Of a DNA stretch of 64,000 bases, positions 8,671 to 18,739 are shown piece by piece. The notes under the pieces are model-generated. The model saw only the letters and a list, made by a program, of their open reading frames with translations. It was not told the DNA's origin and searched no databases. The stretch comes from Flavivirga eckloniae (GTDB lineage: Bacteria > Bacteroidota > Bacteroidia > Flavobacteriales > Flavobacteriaceae): contig NZ_CP025791.1 of NCBI RefSeq assembly GCF_002886045.1, positions 1,758,001 to 1,822,000 of the forward strand, read 5' to 3'. Position 1 is the stretch's first letter; every line of letters begins with the position of its first letter. The position numbers were made by a program, and so were the translations under genes.

Positions 8671-10086
8671 ATGAAAAATAGACTCCTAACAATTCTCCTT
8701 TTAGTATTACCAATAATTAGCTCAGCTCAAGGCTTGAAGCGTGAGTATTTAAAAGATCAAATTCATGATGATAATCGTACAAGACCACTGCATGTAATTC
8801 CTTCTGGTGGAAACTATATGGCACCGCCTTCTGATGCAATTATATTATTTGATGGTACTAACACCGATGCATGGGAAGGCAATTTTACCATTATTGATAG
8901 TACGCATATGGCGGCTGCAGAAGGTGGGTTAAAATCCAAACAAGCTTTTGGCGATATGCAGTTGCATGTGGAATGGCGCATTAACGATGCTTTAAAAGTA
9001 AACGGTCAAATGGGTGGTAACAGCGGAATATTTTTAATGGGGCTTTATGAAGTGCAAGTTTTAGAGAACTTCTTAAATGAAACCTATGCCGATGGTCAGG
9101 CTGGTGCTGTGTACGGACAATTCCCTCCTTTAGTAAATGCATCTGCACCACAAGGAAACTGGAATAGTTATGATATTTTCTTTAAGGCACCTATTTATAA
9201 AAATGGTAAAGTCGTAAAAAAAGCAGCCGTTACTGTACTATTTAATGGCGTTATAGTGCAATTTAATCAGGAATTTGAGGGGCCAACAAAATATAAGAAG
9301 GTGACCTCTTATCCTGAAAATCATCCTAAAAAAGCACCACTAAGCCTCCAGTATCATGGTGATCCCGTTGAGTATCGCAACATATGGGTAAGAGATATTG
9401 CTGTTACCGAAGAAGATACGTCTAAAAAGAAATTGGAGTGGATAAATCTATTTGAAGAAGGTAAAGAAGGCATTGATTATGTAACCACAAGTAGAGATAA
9501 AGATCCAAATGCACAACAACACTTTAAAGTTGTAGATAATAGAATTGAAGTCTTGTATGACTGGGTTGGAGAGGAAGCTCCTTTCGCCTTGATTTCTACA
9601 AAGAAGACATTTAGTTCTTTTAATATGGAATTGGAATATAAATGGGGAGAACGCAAATTTGCGCCACGTAAGGAAGTGAAACGTGATGCTGGTATTCTCT
9701 TTCACGTGCATAACGAAGTCGTTGTATGGCCAAGTAGTATTGAATGCCAGATTCAAGAAGAAGATACTGGAGATTTATGGGTAATAAAAGGACCTAAAGT
9801 AACAGTAGTTGAGAAAAACGGAAATCATAAAGTTATAGACACTAAGGTAGAAAACTATAAATCACACAGAAGATACGATCTTTTTGAAGTTGAAGGTTGG
9901 AATCATGTTCGGGTAGAAGTTCGAGGCTCTGAATCGGCGCGTTTTTATGTGAATGGTCATCTTGTAAATGAGGTACTTAATATGACTGATCGTGAAGGGA
10001 AAAAACTAAAGGAAGGTTTTATATCACTTCAGGCTGAAGGCGCTGAGATAATCTATAGAAATATACGTTTGCAAGAGGTACACTAA
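8671..10086 (+). CDS. Secreted protein with two DUF1080 (3-keto-disaccharide hydrolase) domains
   Basis: A 471-residue protein with a signal peptide (ISSAQ, about 1-19). Two concanavalin-like DUF1080 domains follow: about 55-250 (start ILFDGTNTDAWEG, core GGNSGIFLMGLYEVQVLEN) and about 258-470 (start WINLFEEG, core DAGILFHVHNEV). Family members are described as acting on 3-keto-glycosides and are common beside Gfo/Idh/MocA oxidoreductases, as here (13468). The role suggested is cleavage of a glycan link after oxidation of the sugar at C3. It lies between the ARH-like gene and the GH27 gene with short gaps, so it is probably co-transcribed. Confidence 0.83.
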   Translation: MKNRLLTILLLVLPIISSAQGLKREYLKDQIHDDNRTRPLHVIPSGGNYMAPPSDAIILFDGTNTDAWEGNFTIIDSTHMAAAEGGLKSKQAFGDMQLHVEWRINDALKVNGQMGGNSGIFLMGLYEVQVLENFLNETYADGQAGAVYGQFPPLVNASAPQGNWNSYDIFFKAPIYKNGKVVKKAAVTVLFNGVIVQFNQEFEGPTKYKKVTSYPENHPKKAPLSLQYHGDPVEYRNIWVRDIAVTEEDTSKKKLEWINLFEEGKEGIDYVTTSRDKDPNAQQHFKVVDNRIEVLYDWVGEEAPFALISTKKTFSSFNMELEYKWGERKFAPRKEVKRDAGILFHVHNEVVVWPSSIECQIQEEDTGDLWVIKGPKVTVVEKNGNHKVIDTKVENYKSHRRYDLFEVEGWNHVRVEVRGSESARFYVNGHLVNEVLNMTDREGKKLKEGFISLQAEGAEIIYRNIRLQEVH

Positions 10087-10142
10087 GGATTAATAAAACA
10101 ACTCGCATAATCATAATTAAAAACACACTATAAAAGAGTAAA

Positions 10143-11546
10143 ATGAACAAACAACAAAGACAGCTTTCAAGCTTAATTATACTAATCCTCTTTTCGCTTA
10201 CAATCAACAGTAACCTAAATGCTCAAAACGCTTATAGAACAGCTACTCCCTTTCTAGGTTGGAATAGTTACAATGCATACGGCTCATATATTAACGAGCA
10301 ACAAACCTATGCGAACCTAGATGCATTCATCCAGAAACTGAAACCACATGGCTATGAATACTTTGTCCTCGATGCTGGTTGGTACAGAGATTACGATTTA
10401 AAGCCGGGAGAAAGTTGGCCTACAGATGGGGATAAAGCAAATTTAACTCTTGATAAATACGGACGTTATACGCCTTCTAAAGTTCTTTTTCCAAACGGGC
10501 TAAAACCAATAATAGATTATGCACATAAACATGGAATAAAATTCGGATTACATATGATGCGGGGCGTTCCACGAGAAGCAGTGGAAAGAGACCTACCTAT
10601 TAAAGACTCTAAATATTCTGCAAAAGATATTGCAAATAAAGAAGATAGCTGTAGTTGGAGTGTTCTAAATTATGGCATTGATATGAATAAGCCAGGATCA
10701 CAAGAATACTATGACAGCATGTTGGAACTACTTGCCGAATGGGGAGTAGATTTTATAAAATACGACGACATTGTGCACAAGCCAGACGAAATTGTTGGAG
10801 TTGCTGATGCCATAGAAAAAACGGGGCGAAAAATTATGTTGAGTATTTCTCCTGGCGATGAAGAATACCCTAAGTTTTTTGAAGTTTATCACAGAGCCGA
10901 TATGATTAGAATGACACGGGATATATGGGACTTAAAAGAAGACATAGATATCACGTTTGAAACTTGGGAAAAAATTATCCCTCATGCTGGAAAAGGCTAT
11001 TGGTTAGATATGGATATGCTCCCTTTTGGCCACATTAGACTAAATCACCCTTTAACAAAAAACAAGTTAAAAACTACCAGAGGCTACGAACGCATGGATA
11101 ATCTTAGCTATCCACAAAAAAAGACGTTTATTACCCAGCGCGCCATGGGAGCTTCCCCCTTGTTTATGGGAGGCGAATTAACAAGTTCACCTAACGCTGT
11201 TTTTGAATTAATTACAAATCCTGATATGTTAGCGTGTAACCAAAATGGCATAACCGGCGAATTGGTTACAAGAATCTCAACTTACGAAGTAAGGTTAGAT
11301 ATTTGGAAAACGCCAAATAAAACCAAAGAAAATGAAGGATGGATAGGCGTTTTTAATCGTAATGGGTACAAAGAGTTAATTAAGATTAGTAAAGAACAAC
11401 TTGGTTTAAACAACAAGCTGTCTTATGGTTTATATGATATTTGGGGAAAACAAATGATTGAAGATACTGGATCAGAATTACTTTTTGAAATACCTGCTGA
11501 GGATGTTATTTTCATTCGTTTTAAAGAAAGAAAAAGCAATAAATAA
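10143..11546 (+). CDS. Secreted GH27-type alpha-galactosidase
   Basis: A 467-residue protein with a signal peptide (about 1-28, LNAQ). The GH27/melibiase barrel opens with TPFLGWNSYNAYG (35-47) and FVLDAGWY. The nucleophile is expected at Asp208 in FIKYDDI. The C-terminal beta domain carries the usual WIGVFNRNG line. It should remove terminal alpha-galactose (or a related sugar such as N-acetylgalactosamine or arabinopyranose, which the family also covers) in the periplasm. It lies 56 bases after the DUF1080 gene and shares its probable operon. Confidence 0.87.
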   Translation: MNKQQRQLSSLIILILFSLTINSNLNAQNAYRTATPFLGWNSYNAYGSYINEQQTYANLDAFIQKLKPHGYEYFVLDAGWYRDYDLKPGESWPTDGDKANLTLDKYGRYTPSKVLFPNGLKPIIDYAHKHGIKFGLHMMRGVPREAVERDLPIKDSKYSAKDIANKEDSCSWSVLNYGIDMNKPGSQEYYDSMLELLAEWGVDFIKYDDIVHKPDEIVGVADAIEKTGRKIMLSISPGDEEYPKFFEVYHRADMIRMTRDIWDLKEDIDITFETWEKIIPHAGKGYWLDMDMLPFGHIRLNHPLTKNKLKTTRGYERMDNLSYPQKKTFITQRAMGASPLFMGGELTSSPNAVFELITNPDMLACNQNGITGELVTRISTYEVRLDIWKTPNKTKENEGWIGVFNRNGYKELIKISKEQLGLNNKLSYGLYDIWGKQMIEDTGSELLFEIPAEDVIFIRFKERKSNK

Positions 11547-11605
11547 CTCGATTTAAAAGCAGTCTAATTTTAACGATAAATACACTAAAAATGTTACTTG
11601 TCACC

Positions 11606-11666
11606 TTGAGCGCAGTCGAAAGGTCATTAAAACCTATAATTTTAAATAGGTTTCGACTGCGCTCAA
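11606..11666. repeat. REP-like inverted repeat, possible terminator
   Basis: Perfect 16-base arms TTGAGCGCAGTCGAAA (11606-11621) and TTTCGACTGCGCTCAA (11651-11666) enclose 29 bases. The arm resembles a dispersed flavobacterial intergenic repeat; a related half (CTTCGACTACGCTCAG) occurs near 46791. Its place after the GH27 stop suggests transcript end protection or termination. Confidence 0.8.
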
Positions 11667-11828
11667 CCCGACACTTAAATTAAATCACTGGCATTCAGTA
11701 TAATAATATTATGGTTACGTCGAGTTAAATAACATGAGCTACTTTTAATTCATATAAAAAATTGTTCATTGAACATAAAATCAATACAATATATTCTTTA
11801 TATTCTTTGACCATCTTAACATAAATAA

Positions 11829-13343
11829 ATGAGAAAAAATATTTTCATAACACTATTTTGTCTGTCTATTATTCTTAGTGCATGTAAAACTAATGAAGAA
11901 GAAACAGTAAGTAAAACTGAAACAACATATGAACCAAATTGGGAATCACTCTCAAAACATAATCAATCTCCCGAATGGTTAGCCGATGCCAAACTAGGTA
12001 TTTATTTTCATTGGGGAGTATATTCTGTACCTGCCTATGGTTCTGAGTGGTACCCATTTCAGATGTATAGAAATACTAACACCTCAAAGCATCACATTAA
12101 AACTTATGGTCCATTATCTGAATTTGGCTACCATGATTTTGTACCCATGTTTAAAGGGGAAGCATTTGACCCAGAAGAATGGGCTGAGCTTTTTAAAAAT
12201 ACTGGAGCAAGATTTGCGGGACCTTCCGCACAACACCATGATGGCTTTGCCATGTGGGACAGCAAAGTAAACCCATGGAATTCAGCAGACAAAGGTCCAA
12301 AACAGGACATTACAGGGAAACTAGAAAAGTCAATCAAATCAAGAGGTATGAAGTTTATCACCACTTTTCATCATGCCAGAAACTTGCAGCGTCACAATGG
12401 TGATCCCAAAGAATGGGACACCTACAATAGTCACTTCGCTTATGGACCAGATTTCCCAACGTCTTCCACAGATTCTATCCTTTCAAAATTATACGGTAAT
12501 ATTCCAGAAAAGGAATTTAATCAATATTGGTTTGACCAATTAAAAGAGGTCATTGACCAATATTCTCCAGATATTATTTGGTTTGATTCATGGCTAAAAT
12601 TAATTCCACAAGAGCATCGTAAAAAGTTTGCCGCATATTATTTAAATGAGGCTAAAAAGAAAAAACAAGAGGCTGTAATTGTTTACAAACAACAAGATAT
12701 CCCTAGCTCTGTTGGTGTTTTAGATATTGAACAAGGTGGTAAAAAAGATTTATCTGAGTCGGTTTGGCTAACAGATGTTACGCTTAGTACTGGGTCATGG
12801 TCGTATACCGATGGTCAAACCTATAAACCTGCCGAATTGGTCGTTCGTAATATGATTGATGTTTGGAGCAAAAATGGTATTGTGCTCCTTAATATATCTC
12901 CTAAAGCTAACGGAGTAATTAATCAAGAACAACGCAGTATTCTTGCCAAGATAGGAGAATGGATGAAAAAACATGAAGAAGCGATTTATGAAACAAGACC
13001 TTTTGGTGTTTACGGATTTGGTAAAGCCAAATCAGAAGATGGTCACTTTGGAGGGCAATCGGCAACCATTGAATACACTAAAGATGATGGTCGGTTTTTA
13101 AAATCTAAAGATGGGAAATACCTTTATCTTTTTATGCTTGGTAAACCTGAGGTTGGTAGCATAATAGATATTGGAGTATTAGCACGACATACTTTTTATC
13201 CAGAACAAGGCGTGAAAAAAGTAACAGTATTAGGAAGCAACGTTGAAGCAAAATGGCATTTTGCAAAACGTAACTTTATACTTACTGTGCCTGATGCAAC
13301 AATGGATGATATTGCTACTGTTTTTAAGTTTGAACTGAACTAG
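11829..13343 (+). CDS. GH29 alpha-L-fucosidase lipoprotein
   Basis: A 504-residue protein with a lipoprotein signal (SIILSAC, lipidated Cys19). The GH29 barrel has LGIYFHWG (56-63), HHDGFAMW (136-143) and the nucleophile region IIWFDSW with the expected Asp253. The C-terminal part is a beta-sandwich. It should release alpha-L-fucose from oligosaccharides while anchored in a membrane; the residues after the cysteine (KTNEEE) are acidic, which in Bacteroidota can favour surface display. It is separated from the GH27 gene by 282 bases containing a REP-like hairpin, so it may have its own promoter. Confidence 0.9.
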   Translation: MRKNIFITLFCLSIILSACKTNEEETVSKTETTYEPNWESLSKHNQSPEWLADAKLGIYFHWGVYSVPAYGSEWYPFQMYRNTNTSKHHIKTYGPLSEFGYHDFVPMFKGEAFDPEEWAELFKNTGARFAGPSAQHHDGFAMWDSKVNPWNSADKGPKQDITGKLEKSIKSRGMKFITTFHHARNLQRHNGDPKEWDTYNSHFAYGPDFPTSSTDSILSKLYGNIPEKEFNQYWFDQLKEVIDQYSPDIIWFDSWLKLIPQEHRKKFAAYYLNEAKKKKQEAVIVYKQQDIPSSVGVLDIEQGGKKDLSESVWLTDVTLSTGSWSYTDGQTYKPAELVVRNMIDVWSKNGIVLLNISPKANGVINQEQRSILAKIGEWMKKHEEAIYETRPFGVYGFGKAKSEDGHFGGQSATIEYTKDDGRFLKSKDGKYLYLFMLGKPEVGSIIDIGVLARHTFYPEQGVKKVTVLGSNVEAKWHFAKRNFILTVPDATMDDIATVFKFELN

Positions 13344-13467
13344 TTCAATAAAAGATAAAACAGATAAAAAAGTTTTTTAGTTCGAATCCTCAATCGAGTT
13401 TATAAAGAAGAATTTCACACCCCAACTATTCATAGAAAGACCACTTAAGACTAAAAAAAATAAAAGG

Positions 13468-14820
13468 ATGTATAACAATAGAAGGAATTTTATAAAGAAA
13501 TCATCATTAGCTTTAGCAGGAACCAGCGCTGCGTTATTATTTCCAATGGATTTATTAGCTAAAATCAGAAAAACAGTAGGTCCAAACGACCGTATAAACG
13601 TAGGCTTAATCGGTTGTAAAGGCATGGGATTTTGGAATCTAACTTGCATGCTTAAGATGAGTAACATTAGTGTTATTGCACTTTGTGATGTAGATGAGAA
13701 TATATTAAAAAAGAGAACTGCAGATTTAGAAAAGGCTGGTATTAAAAAACCAAAATGGTATAACGATTATAGAAAATTATTAGAAAACAAGGATATAGAT
13801 GTTGTAATAATTGGCACGCCAGACCATTGGCATTGTTTGCAATTAACTGATGCTTTGGACGCTGGTAAAGATGTGTATTGCGAAAAGCCTATTGCAAACT
13901 CTATCCAAGAGGCAGATATCATGCTTAATCGTGTACAGTCTAGTGATAACATAGTTCAAGTCGGACAATGGCAACGTAGTTTACCGCATTTTGCTGATGC
14001 TATAAACTATGTGCATTCGGGTAAACTAGGAAAAATACGCTTGGCCAAAGTTTGGGCATATCAAGGTTGGATGGAGACCATTCCTGTGGTTCCAGATAGT
14101 CCTGTTCCAAATGGTGTAGATTACAAAATGTGGTTAGGACCGGCAACTCAAAGACCTTTTAATAAAAATAGATTTCATTTTAATTTTAGATGGTATTGGG
14201 ATTACGCTGGTGGCTTAATGACAGACTGGGGCGTACATCTTATGGATTATGCATTATATGGTATGAAAGCTGGTTATCCTAAATCTGTAATGGCCTTAGG
14301 AGGCAAATTTGCTTATCCAAATGATGCGGCAGAAACACCAGACTCCCTACAGGCTGTTTATGAATATGATGATTTTTCTATTCTATGGGAACAAGCTACA
14401 GGTATAGATGGAGGACCTTATGGAAAAACACATGGTATCGCTTTTATAGGAAATAATGGTACTTTGGTATTAAATCGTGATGGTTGGGAAGTTATTCATG
14501 AAAATGAACATAGTGGTTGGTCTGGTCCTAAAGTTCCTCGTATGGAAAGCATTCCGCATCAGGGCAACCAAAACGTAAATGGCACAGAGCTACATACTAA
14601 AAACTTTATTGAAGCAGTAAAAAGTAGAGATCGTTCTATTTTAAAAGCGCCTATAAAAGTAGGATATGATGCCGCTGTGGTTTGTCATATGGGCAATGTT
14701 GCTTATAAGACAGGCAATAGGATTTATTGGGATGCTGAAGCAGGAAAATTTAAAGAAAAAGAGGCCAATAAATTCGCAAAAGCAAATTATCAAAACGGAT
14801 GGGTACTGCCAAAAGTATAA
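13468..14820 (+). CDS. Tat-exported Gfo/Idh/MocA family oxidoreductase
   Basis: A 450-residue protein with a Tat signal (NRRNFIK then a hydrophobic run ending near residue 31). The Rossmann motif VGLIGCKGMG is at 45-54, GTPDHWH at 116-122 and the EKP triplet at 139-141, with the usual GGLMTDWGVHLMD segment. Exported members carry tightly bound NAD(P) and are folded before export, which explains Tat. In glycan loci they oxidise or epimerise sugars or hydrolyse glycosides by a redox mechanism. It pairs logically with the DUF1080 protein upstream. Gaps of 124 and 182 bases separate it from its neighbours. Confidence 0.88.
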   Translation: MYNNRRNFIKKSSLALAGTSAALLFPMDLLAKIRKTVGPNDRINVGLIGCKGMGFWNLTCMLKMSNISVIALCDVDENILKKRTADLEKAGIKKPKWYNDYRKLLENKDIDVVIIGTPDHWHCLQLTDALDAGKDVYCEKPIANSIQEADIMLNRVQSSDNIVQVGQWQRSLPHFADAINYVHSGKLGKIRLAKVWAYQGWMETIPVVPDSPVPNGVDYKMWLGPATQRPFNKNRFHFNFRWYWDYAGGLMTDWGVHLMDYALYGMKAGYPKSVMALGGKFAYPNDAAETPDSLQAVYEYDDFSILWEQATGIDGGPYGKTHGIAFIGNNGTLVLNRDGWEVIHENEHSGWSGPKVPRMESIPHQGNQNVNGTELHTKNFIEAVKSRDRSILKAPIKVGYDAAVVCHMGNVAYKTGNRIYWDAEAGKFKEKEANKFAKANYQNGWVLPKV

Positions 14821-15002
14821 TATCCCCTTGAATCTATTATCTTTTAGCCACTTGTAAAACCTATAATTTACTAATTGTGTATAATTAGTATTTTGGTTTT
14901 GGACGTAGTATATTTAGAACGAGTCAACGCAACTAACTATACACAAATAGGTTATAACCTGTAAAGAAAGAAGAAGCATTGAAGAACAAAACATAATAAA
15001 AA

Positions 15003-16457
15003 ATGAAAAGAGTCACTTTAATTATCTTAATAGCAGCATTTAACTTACTATTTATACAACCAATCAAGGCAGAGATTAAACTTCCTGCTATTGTATCGTC
15101 AAATATGGTTTTACAGCGCAATACCACCATTGTACTTTGGGGTTGGGCTGATGCTAAAGAGAAAATTACCATCAATGCCTCTTGGTTAGGTGAACCAATT
15201 AACCTAGAAGCAGATAAAGAAGGGAGTTGGCGTATTGAAGTAAAAACGACCGACAGTAAGGCTCCTCAATCCATTAATATAAATAGTAAAACTTCAAATA
15301 TTACATTAGACAATGTTTTATTTGGAGAGGTTTGGCTATGTTCTGGTCAATCGAATATGCAACAGTCTGTAAGGGGGTATGACGGGCAACCAACATTTGG
15401 TTCTGCTATGGCAACAGCAAAATCTAATAATGTCAATTTACGCCTTTTTAGTGTTGATAGAGTTGGTTCAAAAACGCCATTAAGAAATATAGAAAAATTT
15501 AAAGGTTGGCAACAAGCATCGCCACTTAGTGTTACAAACTTTAGTGCAGTAGCATATTTCTTTGGTCAGCAACTTCAAGAAATTTTAGGTTGTCCTGTGG
15601 GTATGATACATACTTCTTGGGGCGGAAGCACCGTGCAGGCTTGGATGAGTAAGGAAGCGCTTGGTCCTCATCAAAATATTAATCTAGATGATGTAGATAT
15701 CACAGAGAGGACAAATCATATCCCTACAGCATTGTTTAACTCCATGATTAATCCATTGATTCCTTATACAATAAAAGGAGTATTATGGTATCAAGGCGAG
15801 AGTAATCATAAAGAACCTGAGAAGTACAAAACACTCTTTCCTGCTATGGTAAAAGATTGGAGAACACGTTGGAGCATTGGTGATTTTCCATTTTATTATG
15901 TGCAAATTGCCCCATTTCATTATGGAAATAATGATGTATTTCAAACGGTTAACAATACTGCTTTTATGCGAGAAGCACAATTGCAATGTCTAGATTTAAT
16001 TCCAAATTCTGGAATAGCCATTACCATAGATATTGGAGAAGAAAACTACATTCACCCACCAAAGAAAAAGGAAGTTGCAGATAGGCTATTGTTTAATGCA
16101 CTTAACCAAACCTATGACTATAAAACTATAGATTACGCTGCTCCAATATATGATTCACTAGAATTAAAAGACGGAGGCATCCTCCTAAAATTTAAAAATG
16201 CTGAGACGGGATTGTATTCTTATAATGAGTTAACGGGATTCGAAATTGCGGGAGATGATAAAATATTTTATCCAGCCGTCGCCAAAATTGTAAAACGTAA
16301 GCATGTATTTGCTATTAGCGACAAAGTACCTAATCCCGTAGCGATTAGATACGCCTGGAAAAATTGGATAGTTGGTACCCTTTACGATGCTAATCTTTTA
16401 CCTGCCTCATCTTTTAGAACCGACAACTGGGATGATGCTACACAAGTTAAAAAATAA
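15003..16457 (+). CDS. Sialate O-acetylesterase-type SGNH esterase
   Basis: A 484-residue protein with a signal peptide (about 1-23, IKAE). The SGNH nucleophile block is CSGQSNM (Ser117), followed by the GMIHTSWGGS block, LWYQGESN, and the His block YIHPPKKKEVADRL. The family (DUF303/SASA) removes acetyl groups from sugars, not only from sialic acid. With no sialidase nearby, de-acetylation of the locus glycan is the better guess. It is the last gene of the locus. Confidence 0.88.
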   Translation: MKRVTLIILIAAFNLLFIQPIKAEIKLPAIVSSNMVLQRNTTIVLWGWADAKEKITINASWLGEPINLEADKEGSWRIEVKTTDSKAPQSININSKTSNITLDNVLFGEVWLCSGQSNMQQSVRGYDGQPTFGSAMATAKSNNVNLRLFSVDRVGSKTPLRNIEKFKGWQQASPLSVTNFSAVAYFFGQQLQEILGCPVGMIHTSWGGSTVQAWMSKEALGPHQNINLDDVDITERTNHIPTALFNSMINPLIPYTIKGVLWYQGESNHKEPEKYKTLFPAMVKDWRTRWSIGDFPFYYVQIAPFHYGNNDVFQTVNNTAFMREAQLQCLDLIPNSGIAITIDIGEENYIHPPKKKEVADRLLFNALNQTYDYKTIDYAAPIYDSLELKDGGILLKFKNAETGLYSYNELTGFEIAGDDKIFYPAVAKIVKRKHVFAISDKVPNPVAIRYAWKNWIVGTLYDANLLPASSFRTDNWDDATQVKK

Positions 16458-17098
16458 AGCGGTTTCGTTTAAATAGCACATAAATCATTTTAATTGTCAG
16501 CTATATAAATTTTTATAGCCTAAGCTATTCTAATTTCTTAGAATTGCCTTTATATTATTACTCTTTCTCCAACCTTATCTATCATTTTATAACATCAAAT
16601 AGTTATTTTCAAAAGATAAAACTCTCCTCCATAATCCAAACAGCTAAAATATAAATCGCATAAAAAATTGCTCCACAAAAAAGCAAGGCCATTATTGTAT
16701 TAATAAAATCTACTAATATCTTTATATAATTTTTATTATCTCTTGGTTTCATCGTTTATAATTAATCATTGTTAGATTATTTTTTCTACGAATTTCAGTT
16801 TGGATTTGTCATTTCTGTTTTCTGATGATGCATTTTTAGGCGTTGGAAAATTTAACTTGTAAAAAGGATAGTACGGAAGTAGATACTTTTTCAAATTTCA
16901 AACTTCTATTTTAAGAGTTTTATAGTTGCTTTTTCGGGAAATTAAAGTCAGAAGCCATTTTTTTCCTTTTCTAAAGTTGAAAAGGCTTCATTACCGGAAT
17001 CTTTTTTCTGTTTTTTCCAATTAGTAATTACAAAAAACAGTGTTCCAAGTAAAAAAGTATTAATACCTATCAAACGCTTATATTTATATTGTTTACAA
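16458..17098. other. Gap between the glycan locus and the S41 gene
   Basis: This 641-base gap contains one plausible small membrane ORF (16609-16752, minus). The remaining part, 16753-17098, has an open minus frame of about 40-50 codons with a membrane-like stretch but only a TTG start, and nothing recognisable. No strong terminator is seen for the converging genes. Confidence 0.45.
16609..16752 (-). CDS. Small single-span membrane protein, hypothetical
   Basis: An ATG-started ORF of 47 residues with a basic N-terminus (MKPRDNKNYIK) and one hydrophobic segment at about 20-39, ending EESFIF. No family is recognised. Its support is the typical N-in, single-helix layout and its position downstream of and on the same strand as the S41 gene. 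No strong ribosome site is visible. Confidence 0.4.
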   Translation of the reverse strand: MKPRDNKNYIKILVDFINTIMALLFCGAIFYAIYILAVWIMEESFIF

Positions 17099-18139
17099 CT
17101 ATTTATTAATGTATTTTATAGCTTCTATAATATTTTTGTCTTCCAATAAATTTTCAAAATTATCTTCTTTTGTTATCATAACATCTGGGATAATGTTTTT
17201 ATAAAAGATATTATTTCTATCGCAATCGTATCCTACGGTTAAAGCCATGTAGGCACCAAACGGTAAATCCACTTTATCATTAGTAGTTGTTTTTCCTATG
17301 GTTTTCTCACCTATGTAGATGGTATTATTACGCCCCTTAAAAGCCAATGCAACAATTTCTCCCGAACTAGCAGTAACTATACCCGTAATTATGGCTACTG
17401 GAGTTTTAGTAAGTTCTTTTCCTTTAGGAATTATGTATGAAGATAGTGTGTCATTTTCGTAATACTTTCCATTAGAAAGTGATGCTTTAGAAATTAGTTT
17501 GTTTTTATCTATACCTAATGTTCCGTAAACCTGAGAGGTGTCGCCTAAGAAATCATAAAGAGCTAATAGCATTGGATGTACATTTCCTCCAGTATTAAAT
17601 CTTAAGTCAATAATCCAACCTTTAATGTTATGATTATTTTTAATCGTACAAATTTTATCATAAAGTGGCTGAGCAATATTATGAACATTTTCAACACTGG
17701 TATCTTCATATAGCATTCCTGGTATTAGAATGTAACCATATTTGTTGTCTAATACTTTGGCTTCAAAAGCTGGGTTTGATGCATATTTAGTGAGCCATTG
17801 TTCGCTAAAATCTTCAGCTGTAAAATTCTTATTAATTGAATAAGCATTTTCCCCCAAATAAACACTGCAATGCTCTGCCTTTATTTTACTAAAAAGATGA
17901 GGAATAATTACTTCTAAAGAGGCTGAGAAACGTTTATATTTTCCTAAAGTATCTTTTATTTCTAATTCTATTTCATTCCACTTTATTTCATCTTTATATA
18001 AGTACTTAGATTTTAAATTTGAAAATAAAGAATTATAAAAAGTAGCGATACTATCTTTACTTGGTTTTATGCTTTGCGCATTACTATTAGTTGATATTAT
18101 AATTGTAAATAATAATACATTATATATTAGTCTGTGCAT
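17099..18139 (-). CDS. Exported S41-family peptidase
   Basis: A 346-residue protein with a signal peptide (about 1-22, SNAQ). The C-terminal half is a tail-specific-protease domain: GWIIDLRFNTGGN at 174-186 and the nucleophile region VTASSGEIVALAFKGR, with the catalytic serine at 258 or 259, then IGEKTIGKTT. There is no clear PDZ domain, so it belongs with the short bacterial S41 proteins of unknown substrate rather than with Prc (compare the gene at 59040). It follows two small membrane-protein genes on the same strand. Confidence 0.85.
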   Translation of the reverse strand: MHRLIYNVLLFTIIISTNSNAQSIKPSKDSIATFYNSLFSNLKSKYLYKDEIKWNEIELEIKDTLGKYKRFSASLEVIIPHLFSKIKAEHCSVYLGENAYSINKNFTAEDFSEQWLTKYASNPAFEAKVLDNKYGYILIPGMLYEDTSVENVHNIAQPLYDKICTIKNNHNIKGWIIDLRFNTGGNVHPMLLALYDFLGDTSQVYGTLGIDKNKLISKASLSNGKYYENDTLSSYIIPKGKELTKTPVAIITGIVTASSGEIVALAFKGRNNTIYIGEKTIGKTTTNDKVDLPFGAYMALTVGYDCDRNNIFYKNIIPDVMITKEDNFENLLEDKNIIEAIKYINK

Positions 18140-18213
18140 TTTTTGTTTATTGAATTTTTTCAGGTTTCTAATCTTTTTACAATGATTATTAATTGATTAT
18201 CTTCATGTATTAA

Positions 18214-18729
18214 TTATTTGGAAATTACTTCGATAATTTCTCTAATTAGCTCACTGCTCTCTTTTTTTTCTTTTTTCATGAAAATTGATTTGATAACATA
18301 AACCATTATACCTCCAGGAATAAGCCCTATAAGCCCTCCCAGACCAGCAGCTAATTTACGATTGCCTGGAAGAAAAGTTAAAGGCTCTATATCATTAACA
18401 CCCATATATGCTCCAACTAAAGATATTGGAATTATAATGCCATAAGTAAGCATATTACCTGTTATGCTAGATTCGGTTATCTCTATTCCGAAAGTATATG
18501 GGGTGTCTTTTTCCCATTTTAAACCAATTAGCACTCCAATTTTATTGCCTTTTCTTATTTTAATTTCGTGAGACCAATCTTTCTCAGGAACTTTAGGCTC
18601 ACTATATTTAATTTCGTAACCATTATGAAATCGTTGTTCAATTTTATTAATTAAAATGGTTGAATTTTTTTCTATAATCGATTCAATATCACTATTCTCA
18701 CTATGTTCTAAACTATATATGATGTCCAT
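18214..18729 (-). CDS. Hypothetical membrane protein with glycine-rich hairpin
   Basis: I place the start at the ATG encoding MDIIYSLEHSENSD, 10 bases after the upstream gene's stop; a longer frame starting at 18798 would overlap that gene. The 171-residue product has a soluble N-terminal half (about 1-95) and two hydrophobic segments, ITGNMLTYGIIIPISLVGAY and AAGLGGLIGLIPGGIMVYVI, then a charged tail. No family is recognised. It is probably co-expressed with the 18740 gene. Confidence 0.55.
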   Translation of the reverse strand: MDIIYSLEHSENSDIESIIEKNSTILINKIEQRFHNGYEIKYSEPKVPEKDWSHEIKIRKGNKIGVLIGLKWEKDTPYTFGIEITESSITGNMLTYGIIIPISLVGAYMGVNDIEPLTFLPGNRKLAAGLGGLIGLIPGGIMVYVIKSIFMKKEKKESSELIREIIEVISK

Positions 18730-18739
18730 GTATTTTATA

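Noticed and set aside
16790-17090. Minus-strand frame encoding a helix-like stretch (GINTFLLGTLFFVITNWKKQ)
   Set aside because: Only a TTG start, no ribosome site and no recognisable family; too weak to call, though it could be a small membrane peptide.
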